The position numbers and the translations under genes were made by a program. Positions 1-12,500 of a DNA stretch of 64,000 bases are shown one piece after another (position 1 is the first letter of the stretch; the number at the start of each line of letters is the position of its first letter). This DNA comes from Castor canadensis (Eukaryota > Chordata > Mammalia > Rodentia > Castoridae). Where the stretch lies: positions 140,736,853 through 140,800,852 of the forward strand of contig NC_133387.1 of NCBI RefSeq assembly GCF_047511655.1, written 5' to 3'. The notes under the pieces were generated by a model, which was not told the DNA's origin, did no database searches, and saw only the letters and a list, made by a program, of their open reading frames with translations.

Positions 1-225
1 AAGTGCTGGGTCTTCAGGTACATGTACATACTCAACTGTAGAAAAGAACTAACATTTCCAAAATTGTATAATTTTATACTCTCACCAGCAGTATGTGAAA
101 GTTCTTGTTGCTTAATCACTACCAACTTTCCATGTTTTCAGGTCTTTTTAACTTACCCATTGCAGTGGCTTTTATTTTTATTTCTTTGATGACCAATAAC
201 TTTGAGCACTCTTTGTAACTTTTTA
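1..225 (-). mobile_element. Ancient L1 ORF2 3'-region fragment
   Basis: On the minus strand this resembles the end of a mammalian L1 ORF2. The plus strand shows degenerate forms of the usual antisense phrases, such as 'ctcaccagcagtatg' and 'tttgatgaccaataactttg'. It has diverged far more than the L1 copies at 36-64 kb, so it belongs to an old lineage. It runs off the left edge. Confidence 0.55.
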
Positions 226-345
226 AAGCCTGGGCAGAGGGGGTGAATTTAACTAAGATATGTTGTAAGCACTTTTGTAAATATCACAATGTGCCCCTAG
301 TCCAATAATAATAATCAAATAAAATTAAAAAAAAAAAAAAGCATG
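226..345 (+). repeat. Short poly(A)-ended retroposed fragment
   Basis: About 100 bp ending in AAATAAAATT and a 14-A run. Sequence like 'gtaaatatcacaatg' upstream of an A-rich tail resembles 3' ends of older rodent L1-type retroposons. It seems to have landed in or beside the L1 fragment to its left. Family assignment is uncertain. Confidence 0.35.
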
Positions 346-3339
346 GGCATCCCCAAGGCTTGAGTTTGGCGCATTCTTGCTTCAGTTGGATATAGTTCAG
401 GGAGTGGTAGTCATTGTGTGGTTCTTAAGATTTTTGAAATTAAGCTAGAAGAAATAGATCAAAAAGTTCAAGAATGCTCTTTCCATTCCTAATTCAGATT
501 TACATAAGCTTTTGTTAATGAGACAAAAATTTTGTAATTAATCACATGCATATCATTTTCTTGGGTTTGTTCTGTTTTGTAAAGCTGATTTCAATTATGG
601 ATATTTATAAAGAAAACGAGTATCTGGCATTGTTTACATGTTAACACTTCCAGCGCTTTTCTGAAAATTATATGAGTAGAAAGATGAATTTTCATAAAAT
701 TTTCTTAGCAGCCTTTTTTATTTTTAGAAAATAATACAAACTGTTCAAGGCTAGCATCAACATATTGCCAGACTGATAATTGTACTTGGCGTCTTCCTAC
801 TACTTTTCTTTTGTGCATTCATTCAGTATGCTCCCTGCATCCCATATGGTATCATCTGCCCTTTACAGATGGAGCAATGGCAGCCTCAGAGAGGTTAGGC
901 GATTTGCCTAAGGTCTTGCAGTTGATAGCAAATCAGGAATTAAAATAAGTGAGTCTGTATCAGGGTCCATGCTGATTTTATTAGGAGTTGTCTGGGCCTC
1001 CTCCTGGGCTCAATGTGTTCTCTGGCCCTGTGAAATCATCCAGTTTGCTTGCTTCATTTAAATAGCACCATGAAGCAGCCCAGGGGTCCAGATCCAGCCA
1101 AGGACGAGGGATGTGTATATTCAGTTGGGGTGGTGGACCCCAGAACTTTCTGGAAAGGGTAGATATCTCTGCTGGTTGCCCACAGAGGGGGCTTCCTCTT
1201 CTGTGGAGCATCTGTGGAGAACAAGAACATGAATGGGGCATGTCTTGCCTCCTTGCAGAAACAGTTGCAGGGCTGGGAGTAGAAGAGGACTGTTTTTATT
1301 CCTGTGCTTCAGGAGTCACTGTGAGGATGGTGTGCCCAGGTGGGTCAAGCCCATCCTTTGTCCTGGATGCAAAATTAACAATGTCTTGACCTTCTCCTAC
1401 CTGGGTTTCTGCTCAGATCATTTCAAGGCAGTCTTAGCCCACATTTCTAGGCCATTCTCCTACATCCATATCCTGGTAGTAGCATCCTTACTCAGCTAGC
1501 TTTCTCATTCCTTGCTCCTAGTTAAGAGGGGCATGCTGCACATGTAGCATCCTCCAGCTGAAAGTTGCAAATAGTGTGCCCAAAGGAAAGATGCTCCAAA
1601 TAATCATATTTATGTCTAATAATAAACTGCCCGTTATAGACCTTGGAATCATAGCACAAGATATAAAATAATTTGTAAGGAAAAAAATCTATACAGTATT
1701 GCAAAGACAGGTGGCTATAAGCTGAATGTTACATCATTTTAAAAAATTACAGGCTCATAAAATAGAAACATTTATGGATAAATCTAAGGATAAGTTACTT
1801 GGGTATCTGTCATTGATTAGTCTGAACGTGTAGACATTGATGCCAAAGAGCAGTTATGCTAAGGAACATGAGAGATTGTTGTGAAATAAGAATTTGGTAA
1901 AAAATTAAAATGCTTTAAAAATTGTTATGTTAGTAATAAAGTCTTAGTATAGCCAAATTCCAGCTGTGTGAAAGATATCCCTGAAAAACATATTACTTGA
2001 AAATATATTAGTAGACACAGGAAGTCTATGAAACATGGGAAATCAAAGTATGATTTGGTGCCTTTATTTCATGTGTTAGTAGTCTGAAAGCATTGGGGAC
2101 TGGGGTCTTACATGATCCTCATGGGTAAAGGAGAAAGGGAGTCTCAGGCAGTGAGGATTGCTGGCCTTAGAGATCAGATAGAAATGAGGGCCAAGAGTGA
2201 TGTTCTGAGAATCTAAAAGGACATGGTAGGGCAGAGTGCCAGGCCTAGAGGTTTTATGGGGAGCAGAAGGACCAGAGCTGTTGTAATTGGCTATCTCAGG
2301 GCAGATAGGCCTGGTGCAACGGTACAGCAGGGCCCCTAGCTCTGCGTGAGGATCCTGGGGCTTGGGGGCAAGAGAAGGAAGCCAGGAGGGTGAGCTAGAA
2401 CAGGGAGCAGAGGGTGTGCCCAAGGGGACTCATCCAGTCCAATCCATATTTACTTTTTCCTCAGGAACTGGTTGTTTTAACATCTTAGGGAGGTGTGCAC
2501 AGCTTGGCGGGTGTTCCCTACAAGATCTACAGGTTACAGTGGAGTTCACATAGACACTGCTTGTTGACATGCAGCGTGTTTTTTTTTTTTTTTTTGGTCA
2601 GTAGCAACTGTAATTAAAAGAGAAAGAGCTTTAAAGGCAACCCCATAACAGGGTTTGTCCTCTCCTGGGCAGTGTCATCTTTGTGACCAAACAATGGATG
2701 TCAGGAAACACATCATCCCAAATAAATGGATCTGACCTACCAAGCAGGTCACCATGAATCCACATGGAGTTGTTTGCTTTTCTTCCTCTCCATGATACCC
2801 TTTGGCATTCAGGAGTGCCAAAGAAGTGCCCAAGAAGCTGAGGACCCAGTTGGACAGAGCCAACAACTGTCATGGTAGGCAGCTCTGGCCTTTTCAGAAC
2901 ACTTTAACCCCAACCAGGTAGTGATGTCGGAACAGGGAAGAGCCTGTCTCTTCCCTAAACTCCAGCCCTAGGGAATCTGGTCTAGAATGGAAACAGCCAA
3001 CCTTTCCTAGGTTAGGACTTTAAGAAGCAAAGACTTTGTTAGAGCCAGAGGATGCTTTCCTTGCAGGAGGTGTCTTTCGAATATGCCCTTAGCTGTTTGG
3101 TTTGGGTAAGATCTAGCAGATCACATCAGTGGTCAGAGATCTAGTAGGATTTAGAGATTTTCATCTTCCTTTTCTCTAATGTCTTAGCTGGGTTAAGAAA
3201 CTAATACTGAGAGGATGTCAAATCCTGCTAGAATAGGAAAATAGGTAGTAGGAAAAGGGAATTTTTACCAGTCTTTATAGTAATGAAGGCTAGTAAAGTC
3301 CTGAAATCAAATAGCTCAGAGAAGTGGAATACATCTATA
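346..3339. other. Intergenic stretch, no gene recognised
   Basis: No exon or conserved protein family is recognisable on either strand. Open frames are short (up to about 115 codons) and look random. It holds one likely MIR (listed separately) and an 18-T run near 2579-2596 that may be the tail of a degraded minus-strand retroposon. Confidence 0.5.
855..955 (-). repeat. MIR SINE fragment
   Basis: The plus strand reads like the MIR complement: 'tttacagatggagcaatgg', then 'cagagaggttagg' and 'aaggtcttgcag'. This is the usual MIR core phrase with decay. MIRs are old mammal-wide tRNA-derived SINEs. Confidence 0.6.
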
Positions 3340-3676
3340 CAGTAGTACCCCCTTGTCTAGAGGATGCCTTCCAAGACCCCCTGATGGGTGCCTGAAAGCA
3401 TAGGTGGTACCAAACTTACTCTCTCTCCCTTTCTCTCTCTCTCTCTCTCTAATGTTTTTTCAATATATACATGTGGTAAAATTTAATTTATAAATTAGAC
3501 ACAGTAAGAATTAACAATAATAGAATATAATGGTAGCAATATGCTATAAGAAAAGTTAGTTAAAACTTATATAAATTATTTGTTTCTGGAAGATTCTACT
3601 TAATATTTTTGGACTGTGGTTGACTGTGGGTAATTGAAATGGCAGAAAGTAAATCCATGGATATGGGGGACTACTG
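3340..3676. mobile_element. Tigger-like (TcMar) non-autonomous DNA transposon
   Basis: The element starts CAGTAGTACCCCC and ends GGGGGACTACTG, which form inverted repeats, and is flanked by TA on each side (3338-3339 and 3677-3678), as expected for mariner/Tigger target duplications. The interior has the family's AT-rich filler and a (TC)n expansion near 3420-3450. At about 337 bp it lacks transposase and is a MITE-type deletion product. The TIR match and TA flanks make the class assignment strong, while the subfamily is not resolved. Confidence 0.75.
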
Positions 3677-3869
3677 TAGAGCAAAAGTCAGTTCTTCACC
3701 TGGCCTATGAAGGCACAGGATTGGACAGTGTCAGTAGAGGAAGCAGCTCTAGGAGAGAGTAAAGGAAAACAAGTGGAACAGGAACATGGCTAACTTCCTC
3801 TCTCTCCCTCCCTTTGGTAAATGGATTGAAAGTTGGCAGCAAGGGTATATGTATTTCTGTACGACTTGA

Positions 3870-4057
3870 ATTCTTTTTTTGTTTTCTGGTGGTAGTGGAG
3901 TTTGAACTCAGGGCTTTATGCTTGCTAGGCAGCACTGTTCCATGTTCCCAACCCTTTTTGATTTAGTTATTTTTCAGATAGGGTCTTACACTTTTGCCTG
4001 GGTCAGCCTTGAACAGTGATTCTCCTGCTTACACTTCCTAGGTAGCTGGGGCAGTAG
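3870..4057 (-). mobile_element. B1-ID composite SINE
   Basis: Read on the minus strand it has a B1-like (7SL) left part ('ccagctacctaggaag' style), then 'gaccctatctgaaaaataac', then an ID-like tRNA part ('gcctagcaagcataaagccctgag'), and an A-rich end (T-run near 3874-3880 on the plus strand). This matches the B1-dID design of some rodent lineages and shares its organisation with 14803-15095 and 23190-23517. Confidence 0.65.
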
Positions 4058-5977
4058 CAGTAGGAATTCATCCATGAGGGCAGAACACTATTGCACTGGG
4101 GATTAGGTTTCCAGCACAGAACTTTGGGGGACACATTTAAATTGTAACATAACATCAATGAGATTCATAAACCCTTTCCATCAGTTCAGATCAAGCTTTG
4201 TCACCAAGTTTTTAGTGTTCAAAGCACTCCCATCTCCCACTTCTATATGGCCTGCTTCAAGGGCTTGGCGGCCTCTGAACTCCCTGTTGGCTCCTTTGCC
4301 ACACAAACAAGACAGTCAGGGGAACTTGAGTTTGTGCTGCAGCCTCTATCTTTCAAGTTTGAGGAAGCCATGAGAAGAGGCAGGAGAGAAAACTTATTTT
4401 ATTTCACATTTAGAGTCTCTCTTATGTAGACTGTTGTCTTTGCAGAGAACCCCAGAGGAAGGACCTAGGCACTCATTTAAACTCCCAGCAGACCCTTTGG
4501 TTAGTATTTTTATCAAGGCATATTTTAGGTATTTGACCAGTATAACTTGTCCGTCTTTTCACCAGATCACATCTGAAAACACCAGCTCTTTTCCTTCTCT
4601 TTTGCCTCCACATTGGCTGTCACATCACTGTTACAAGCTCTCTTTCTGTTATCTATTTCCAGGTCACATTGCCCTGTACTAATCTCCCTGCTGCACACAT
4701 ACATTGTGCCTAAATCTAATGGAGTCTAATTTTTACATTTATCTTAAAACTTGTGAGTTCCCACGCTTTATCTAACTTTCTCATTTTAATTTCTTTATTG
4801 GTAGTACTGTTTCAAAGACAGAATTCACTTGTCTTCTCTAGGGAAGGTAACTCTTTTTAGCTATGGTCATGGAGGCCCAAGATTTATGGAATTAGTTATT
4901 AGTTTAGAGAAATGAAAGTGGGTGAATGATTTTTGCCCAGTTGAAATCTAAGTGTTTCTGTTTGGTAGGAAAGGTAACTGCCTGAGTGATGGTTTTGAGG
5001 CTGTGTATGACATTGACATTGATTGGTTTTGTATCTCAGACAGCAACCATTCCCCTGTTCTCTTTTTATCACTAATTCTCTCTATATATCATATTCTTGT
5101 GTCATCATTTGAGCCAGCCTTCCCTCATTAATGAATTATGTAAATCTTTTGACACATACTCCTTATATATTTATATGAAAATTATATTTTTAGCATTTTC
5201 AAAATTATGATTTGACACCCCCAAATGTGACAGAGATTGAATTTCTCACAGCTCCAGAGAGTCGTCAAAGCTAGATTTAGTTGAGCTTGAAAAAAATGAA
5301 GGGATATAAAATTCTTTCTCCTGACTGTGTGGCTTAAGGACCAGATTTAAGCAAAGGAAATTACAGGGTAGGGAAGCAGCCCCCAAATATATTTGAGGGT
5401 GATTTTTATAGCTTAAGAAAATAAAATACAGTGAGTAAAATAGTGTCTCACTGTGCAATGCATATTACATATTCATTCATTCATTCGTTCATTCATTCAT
5501 TCATCTAGCCAGACACATATTTATGGAGCATTCGCTCTTGGCTAGGTACTGTTACAGAATCTCAAGGATGGGGTTGGGAACACAGAAGTGACTTAGGCAA
5601 AGCTCCTGTCCTCAAGAGGCACTCAGAGTACTGGGGTCGGGGGGAGTAGAGACATGGAGTCAGTGACATATGAGAGATGATGATTGGTGCATAGAGTGGT
5701 GTGGGAGCAACAAGAGTGGGTACAGCATGGGGATTATGGAAGCATCCAGGAGTGGTTCCTAACATATTCTGAGCAGCTGTTTAAACTGAGCCTTAGTATA
5801 TGAATGGGACTTCACCAGACATGAAGATGAGAGAAGATCATTCTGGTCAGAACAGTCTGGATAGCAAAAAGGAAGGAAGGGAAAACAGCGTGATTTGTAC
5901 ATAGAGGTTCTTGTCCCTGGGGCATAACGTGTGAGGCAGGGAGAGCATGTGTTCCACAAACAAGCTTTTATTCATGT
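4058..5977. other. Intergenic stretch, no gene recognised
   Basis: Nothing coding is recognised. A (TTCA)n tetranucleotide microsatellite with one interruption lies at about 5470-5504. The remaining sequence is unassigned. Confidence 0.5.
5470..5504. repeat. (ATTC)n microsatellite
   Basis: About eight tandem copies of ATTC, with one copy changed to GTTC. Confidence 0.9.
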
Positions 5978-6416
5978 GCTGGTTAATTTTATGTATCAGC
6001 TTGATTGGTCCATGGGAAGTCCAGGTAACACTGAACATTATTTCTGGGTGTATCTGTGAGTGTTTCCAGATGAGATTGATGTTAGAATTGGTGGACTGAA
6101 TAAAGATCACTCTCCTTATTGTGGTTGGGCACCATCCCACCTGTTAAATGGAACAGAAGGTTGGTGGAAGGCTGGATTATCATCTCTGCCTGACTGTTGT
6201 GCCGAGACACTCATCTTCATTTGTCCTTGGACTGGGGGAATTTGCACCATCACTGCTGCGGTTCTCAGGACTAAAATTTAACCACTGGCTTTCCTGGATC
6301 TCTAGCTTTCAGATGGCAGACCTAGGGACTTCTCAGACCTCATAATCATGTGAGCCAATTCCTTATAATACATCTCGGTTTAAGGTCTGTCTACCATATG
6401 TCTGTTTGTCTGTCTG

Positions 6417-6447
<31 letters not shown>

Positions 6448-6462
6448 CTTATTGGTTTTGTG
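5978..6462 (+). mobile_element. ERVL-type LTR fossil (MLT2-like)
   Basis: Phrases such as 'gttaattttatgtatcagc', 'tctgggtgtatctgtgag' and 'gtgagccaattccttataa', followed by a simple-repeat tract, match the layout of mammalian MLT2-type LTRs of the ERVL group. It appears as an isolated LTR without internal genes. It is strongly diverged, which implies an old insertion. The (TCTA)n tract at 6413-6448 sits near its 3' end, where the family usually carries simple repeats. Confidence 0.55.
6413..6448. repeat. (TCTA)n / (TCTG)n microsatellite
   Basis: Tandem TCTG units pass into about eight TCTA/TATC units inside the LTR fossil. Confidence 0.9.
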
Positions 6463-9050
6463 CCTTTCGAAAATCTGGACTAAGATAATCTCTGTTCAGA
6501 ATGTTAATCAGTGTTCTTCCCTCCCCCTAACCTGTGCTTATCACTTCACTTTATTGCTGTTTTGAGGACCTTCCTTCCTTACCCAAATGGCAATTAGAAA
6601 AGTCTCTCCTTTGAGGGAAGAGGGTCCAATATAGAATCAGAAAAGAAGCAGCATCTTGTCTCTGGTTCTCACCCTCCAAGCTCTCAGTGTAAGAAGAGTT
6701 TCCAAACATCAGTGAGCACGTTTTCTGACCCCCTCAGACTAGACATAATATCCATGGCTTTGGGGAGATTGTACAATGGAGGACACAGCCCAGGAAGAGG
6801 GGTGAGGAGTTTTGTCATTTCCAACTTAGTTTCTCTGGTTCTAGGACCCCGAGGAGACCAACTGTATTGCTCAGGTTTAGCTATCTACTGAGTGAGGCCC
6901 AGGAGACAGCTCACCAGAGCAGTTTGGTTGCAGGGACTCCCCTTTGTCCCCTTTGTCTCCTCAAACTTGGCCCAGCTCACAAGGGCAGCCCACTTTCAAT
7001 GGCCCAGAACACTGCAGACCCACAGGTGGGCTGAGAATTCCTGGTGGGGGGAGGTAGTGTGGAAGGGAGAGCTGCCCCAGTGGAGTGCAGCACACCCACC
7101 TCTGATTACAGCCAGAAATAGTGTCTGCCCTTCAGCCAACAGGAGGATGTGTTTCACACATGTTCAGAAGGGGGAGGAGGGGATCTGTGCCTCTGAGAAT
7201 GGACATTTAGCAGATTGCAGAGTATGCATCATTAATGTGTCAGAAGTAATCATGCCTTTTTGACCTTTTAGGTTCCCCATAAGTTAGAAATGGAGTATGT
7301 CTATGTATTAAGAATTTATCACTGTGTAATTCTCTTTATGTCTAAACACAACAATAAACATTTATTTCACACAGCTTTTGGGGAGGGGCTTACTTGGTGG
7401 TTCTGACTTGAGGTCTCCATTGAGATTGCAGTTGAAATGTCCACTCGGATTTCCACCACCTGGAGTCTTGATGAGCTAGAAGCTCTGTTTCTCAGAGTTC
7501 ATTCACATGGCTGGCAAGTTGATGCTGGTTGGTGGCAGGAGGCCTCAGTTCTTTGCCATGTGAGTTTTTTTCATAGGACTGTTTGAGTGTCTGGTTGCAT
7601 GCTAATTGGCTTCTCTACCATGAGTAGTTCAAAAGGAAGCTCAGCAGAACTCATCATGTCTCAGAAGTCACACACCATTATTTTTCTTAATATTCTACTG
7701 ATCACACAGGTCAGTTTCATCCAACTTGTGGAATGACATAAAATAGCATGAATCCTAGGAGTTGATGACCATTGGAAACCATCTTGGAGGCTGGTTGTCA
7801 CACTCTGGCTTATATCAGAGGTCTGAAGTCATAGGAATTTATTTTTCTTCTATATAAAATAAGTCTAGATGTGGACATTGTCATCCCAGGCACCTTTTAT
7901 CTTTCTTCTCTCTCATCCATAGAGTTGCCTAAGGATGGTCTAAAGATGGCCTTTGGCAGCTCTTGTCATCATGTCTGAGTTCCAGTTAGCAAGAAGGAAG
8001 GAGGAAATGCAAAAGGATCTCCTTTTGAATTGAATCAGCTCCTTCTTTATGAAGTTTTCTCAGATGTCTTATTCAATAACTTATGCCTATATACCATTGG
8101 CCAGAATTTAGTTTTGTGCCGTCCTTATGTGCAGGCTGAAAAATGTAGATTTCATCTGGGCCCATTGATACTTCTACAAAATTGGGGGTTTGCTAGTAAG
8201 AATGAAGAGGAGACTGGATTTGAGGAGACTCCCATTATTCTGCCATACCACTTCTACTCCTTGTCTATGTCTTAGGACATCATGGACCTCCTGCTGCCAT
8301 CCTCCTCACCATTAAGTTTCCTGCTAGGGACTTGGAGCCCCGTGATGCTTACTCAGCTTCCTAAGTTCATTCAATTGACTCTGCTTTCATTGTGCCTTGG
8401 CAAGGATGTCAGCTTCTGGCATATTTTTTGGGTTAGTGCTAAACTATAGAACACAGAGGCTAGAAGACCCTCATTCAATCCACACGACATGCACATGAGG
8501 TGGATATCATTGCATGTATTCTCCAAGGAAGGAAAGAGACCCATAGCCGGGGAAGTGTGAGCCAGGGCTGGAACCTGGTAATGTTTGGTCTACAGTAAAT
8601 ACTCTTTCCATAGCAGGTGAGGTAAAAGCAATAATTATGAAATAATACCAGTCTGATTTTAAAGGGTGTGGTTTGTTTGGCTGGAGTGGAGTAAAAGACT
8701 TACAATACTCTGTTTTTCCAGCATATAATAAACTTATGCTGGGCTGTTGCAAGAGAGATTTTTTCTAGCTGTTTCTTTAAGGAAAGTCTGTTGCTCAGAC
8801 CTTGTTGTGCCACAGGCTCATAGAACAAAGCAGAGACTCAGAAGATGGACTGAAAACTGACCAAGAGGGCACGGTCATGATTGGTGTGGTTAATGGATCC
8901 AGAGGGTCCTTATTCTTACTGGAGCAATGGCTTCTTGGCAGGGGCCAGTACTGCATCATCCAAGTCTTGTATGCCTGGCAGTGGGTGGAGGAAACAGTTC
9001 AGGGTGGGAGAGAAGTGAGATGGTATTTTTGGAATAAATAAATATTTTAA
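6463..9050. other. Intergenic stretch with one unassigned old repeat
   Basis: No gene recognised. About 7300-7740 looks like an ancient interspersed repeat ('aataaacatttatttcacacag', 'tggctggcaagttgatgctgg', 'ttctttgccatgtg'), possibly a MaLR-type LTR or an old L1 3' end. I cannot settle the family. A MIR-like stretch may lie near 8440-8560. Confidence 0.4.
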
Positions 9051-9127
9051 GTTTTTTTTGGCAGTGCTGGGAATTGAACCCAGGGTCTCTAAGCAAGCAT
9101 TCTACCACTGAGCTACACCCCCAGAGT
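9051..9127 (-). mobile_element. ID-type tRNA-derived SINE
   Basis: The minus strand reads 'gtgtagctcagtggtagaat', an RNA polymerase III A box, then 'gggttcaattcccagcactg', a B box, then an A-run (T8 on the plus strand at 9052-9059). This is the tRNA-like body of rodent ID elements. The flanks 'ttaagtttt' and 'taaagtttt' may be a degraded target duplication. Confidence 0.8.
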
Positions 9128-9924
9128 CTAAAGTTTTTATTTTTAATCAGTTGATGCGTGGATTGGAAAAGGTCCTAGCTTGGAGGAGGCCATCCTGTTG
9201 TCTGAAAGGACAGAGAGGACAGAGCTTGGTATTACTGAGTGAGATTCAGCTTAGTGCTGTAGAAACCTGGATTCTGCTGGAGGATGGCCTTGGCTGGTTT
9301 CCAGGGCACTTTGTACTTTTAGGTGCTTCCTTAACCTCTGTGCTTTGGCCCTGGGTGTTGGTCCATTGGGTGAGGGCTTGTCCCACTGCCCTGCCTCCTG
9401 GCTGAGCTCAGAGGAGGTTGGCCTGGCAAGAACACTCAGCATGAAACAGAGACAGCATTGCCTGTGGGGTTTAGCCTCCTTTCTCCTCAGATAGCCTCAG
9501 CCTGCGGAAAATCTCCTTCTCATGACTTTGTGGTTAATAAAAGCTGTGTGTGCCGGTCCTGCTCCACAGCACAAGAGTCTTGTCTATCGGAGCCTGCTTT
9601 TTTTCTCTGGATCTTGCATCTTTGTCAGGATGAACAGGCTGCTCCCCTGGGAGGCCCTCTTGATGGTAGCTGGACCTGCTGGTAACTTTCCCCATGCTCT
9701 CCTGCTGTCCTAACCATCCACCCAGAGCCCTCCACACTGCTATTTTCCTTAATGTGATTAGTTCTTTAATGCAGAATCCCAGTTGGGGTCTCTAATAGCC
9801 ATCATTGTTCTGAGAGCCACAGTTACAATCATGTTTAATAGCCCCTAAAACTGACAGCCATGGAAACAGCTGTCATAGCCCATCCTCACTATGGTATTAT
9901 AAACCACAGCCATATTCCCACAGT

Positions 9925-10110
9925 GGTAATAAGAGCTGCCATTTATAGAGAGCTGATGCTATGCCAGGCACTTGCATTTTATGTTCTTTTAATCCCCAAG
10001 ATGAACTACTATTTATAGTTAGGGAGACCAAATGTCATAGAGGTTAAATAAATTCCTGAGTGCCACAGAGTTGATAAGCGACGGAAGGGGTTGTCTGAGT
10101 ACAGGGCTCA
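9925..10110 (-). repeat. MIR SINE
   Basis: The plus strand shows the MIR complement: 'gctgatgctatgccaggcac', then 'gagaccaaatgtcatagagg', then 'gagtgccacagagttgataag'. It is diverged but keeps the expected order of segments. Confidence 0.6.
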
Positions 10111-11159
10111 GTATTTCCCTATGACTGCTGGGGCTGCTGCCTGTGCCCCGTTTTCCTCTCTGGGCATATTACATCCAGGAGGGCTGTGCATGGAGCCTGG
10201 GGTTCCAGTTAAGATCAGTCCAGAGGAAATTAAAAGGAATTCTCCTCACAGGACACCTACTCCAGTTCTGACTCGAGCACCTTTTTCACAGTCCTTTTCT
10301 CTCCCTGTGTTGACTGGTGAGACAATGAACATCAGAAAAGAAGCAATGGTCAGGACTTACTTGTGAATGAAAGTTGCCCTTTCTGCCTTACTTTTCTTGG
10401 CATGTTCCTGATTTTTTTTTTTAATAATGGTGTGTTTGCTAGAGGACTGGGGAGAGGTTAAGCAGTTTGGTTCTCCTGATTTAGGAAGGGGCAGGAGGTG
10501 ATGTTTGTCTTAGTCTCAGAAAGCTCCCATATTTCTAGGTTTTATATCAGCCTGGCTTTGCTGCCAGCCAGTGGCTAAGACTGTTACTTTAGGCTCTTGA
10601 GTCCTGTCCAAGTAAGATTGGGGCCAAACTGAAGGCATTATTCGAAGAAAACATTTGCCCACACTTATATACAGCAGTGCTAGTAATTACCTTCTGTCCT
10701 TACCAGGGACAGGTTTGTGAAACTTTCTCCAGAAGTGCATTGCAGCACTTGTTGAGCTGGGGTCAGTTCTGTCTTGAAAATTCTAGGCTGTCAAAGCAGA
10801 TCACTTTTCCAATACGGCTGCATTGTCCCCATCAGCAGGACAACAATAATTCTGCCACCCTGCCTGGATTGCTTGGGGAGTTTGTGTGTGTGTTTCTTAC
10901 TCTATTTTTCCCTCTGGTGACTTTTATTTTCTTCTAAGCAGCGCTGTTTAAATGCTTTCCGCAAACGCAATCTTGAAAATAAACACATTGAATGGACAAG
11001 GACAAAAGAGGACCCATTCTCCATGCTGATCACTGCTGAGAGCTTCCTCAGCTGCAGGGAGACAGGCTGAGTGGATGAGCAGATTGTCATGTGAAATGCT
11101 ATCCCAGGGATTGGTGTCTGACGCTGTATGTGCAGAAGGCCCCAGCAACTGGGCACTTG

Positions 11160-11518
11160 TCAGCAACCGGTGGACCTTGAAAACTTAGGCTCATCTCCCA
11201 GTTGGTAGTTTACAAAAGCCCTGGATTCGTGGTTTCTAGAACTTATAAGAAGAGGGACTTGTGGCTAGATTGTTGCTTCATCCCTCAGAGATTTCCCTGT
11301 CAATTGATTTCCCGGTTGGCTTCTTTCCCCATGTTCCTTAGCCACTGCCCTGTGATTACTGCCCTGGTTTGGGCCTGCTCCTCCCAGACCTATGAACAAG
11401 ATGGAGCAGAGATAAGCCCTTCCCTTGGGGCCCTGTTTGAGTGACTGACCCACAGAATCTGAGTGCACAATAAAATATTGCTTTATGTCACTGGGTTTTG
11501 GGTTTTTTTTTTTTTTTA
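11160..11518 (+). mobile_element. Possible MaLR-like LTR fossil
   Basis: The 3' portion ('gagcagagataagccc', 'cacaataaaatattgcttta', 'cactgggttttgggg' and a T-run) resembles the ends of MLT1-type LTRs of the ERVL-MaLR group. It is old and incomplete. The 5' boundary is a guess. Confidence 0.3.
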
Positions 11519-11829
11519 ACACATCAATAGAAACTGGAATATTGCTTCTGGTGGCATTTATCTCAATTCTGAGAAAAATTTCAGAGGAATTAGAAGCATT
11601 TATGATACTGAATACCTGTTGCTGTCCACAACTCAGAAATGCACCCCAGAGGGAAATCTGGCACAGAACCCTGACACTCGGTATAGGCCAAGAAGTCTTC
11701 TTTACATTGGTACTGCACTTTATTATCCTGGAGGCACCAACAAAGAAAGATTATCGGGATGGGAGCTCACATTGGAGTATTCGTTAAAGGACTGCCTCAG
11801 TGGTTTCTGAAGACTCCCAAATCCCATTG

Positions 11830-12500
11830 GCTTTAATGTCAAAATGTGTTCAGTTACCACCCTGTTCCAACCTACCCTCATCTCTTGTCCAGATTACTGC
11901 AGTTGGTCACTAAGTGATGTCCCTGACACTCCACTGCATTTCTCTGTGAATGAGAAAGCCAGCATGGATCTTTTGCATAAGTCAGACTGTGACTGGTCTG
12001 CTTAGAACCTTCTTGATCTCACTCCTTGTCTGTACCTCCTGTTGCTCTCCAGCTATGTCTTCAACATGCTGTGTCTTTGTCCACTCTAGTCCAGTCACAG
12101 TGGTCTCCCATTGTTCCTCAAACATGCCAAATGCCCTCTCACCACAGGGTCTTCACCCCACTATTTCTACTATCCAGATTATTCTTCCCCCAGGTAGCTT
12201 CATGGCTTATTGTCACCACACCTCTGTGAGGTTTTCCACAGTGCCCTTGTGCGAGGCCTTCCCTGACCCAAGTCCATTTTCATCTTCTACCCCACCCCTG
12301 GCTCTCTGCATTTTTCTTTTCTCTAATTTTCTCCATAAAATTTACTCCTATCTAGCACACTATGTATTTCACGTACTGTGTTTAGTGTCTACCTGTCCCA
12401 CTGGAATGTCAACTCTATGACAGAAGGAACTTTTTCCTGTTTGATTCAGCCTAGAATATAATAGGCCTTCCATAAATGTTTGTTGACTAAATAAAATATT
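11830..12500 (+). mobile_element. LINE-2 3' fragment
   Basis: The sequence follows the familiar L2 3' end: pyrimidine-rich text on commerce-like codons such as 'gccttccctgaccc', then 'ccactggaatgtcaactctatga' style near 12398-12420, then 'agcctagaatataataggcc' and 'ataaatgtttgttgac' at the end. L2 is an ancient mammal-wide LINE. Open frames here (up to 156 codons) are by-products of the fossil. Confidence 0.65.

Larger units (their letters stand above)
9128..11829. other. Intergenic stretch, old repeats only
   Basis: No exon recognised. It contains a MIR (9925-10110) and a possible MaLR-like LTR relic (11160-11518). The remainder is unassigned. Confidence 0.45.

Noticed and set aside
5470-6448. 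Tandem repeats considered as a CRISPR-like or satellite array
   Set aside because: Plain tetranucleotide microsatellites without spacers.
6892-7263. 123-codon plus-strand frame
   Set aside because: No family, no conserved start context, no splice or promoter signal; length is within chance for this base composition.
11950-12420. 156-codon plus-strand frame, Ser/Cys/Pro-rich
   Set aside because: Falls entirely inside the LINE-2 3' fragment; pyrimidine-rich fossil sequence gives such frames by chance.
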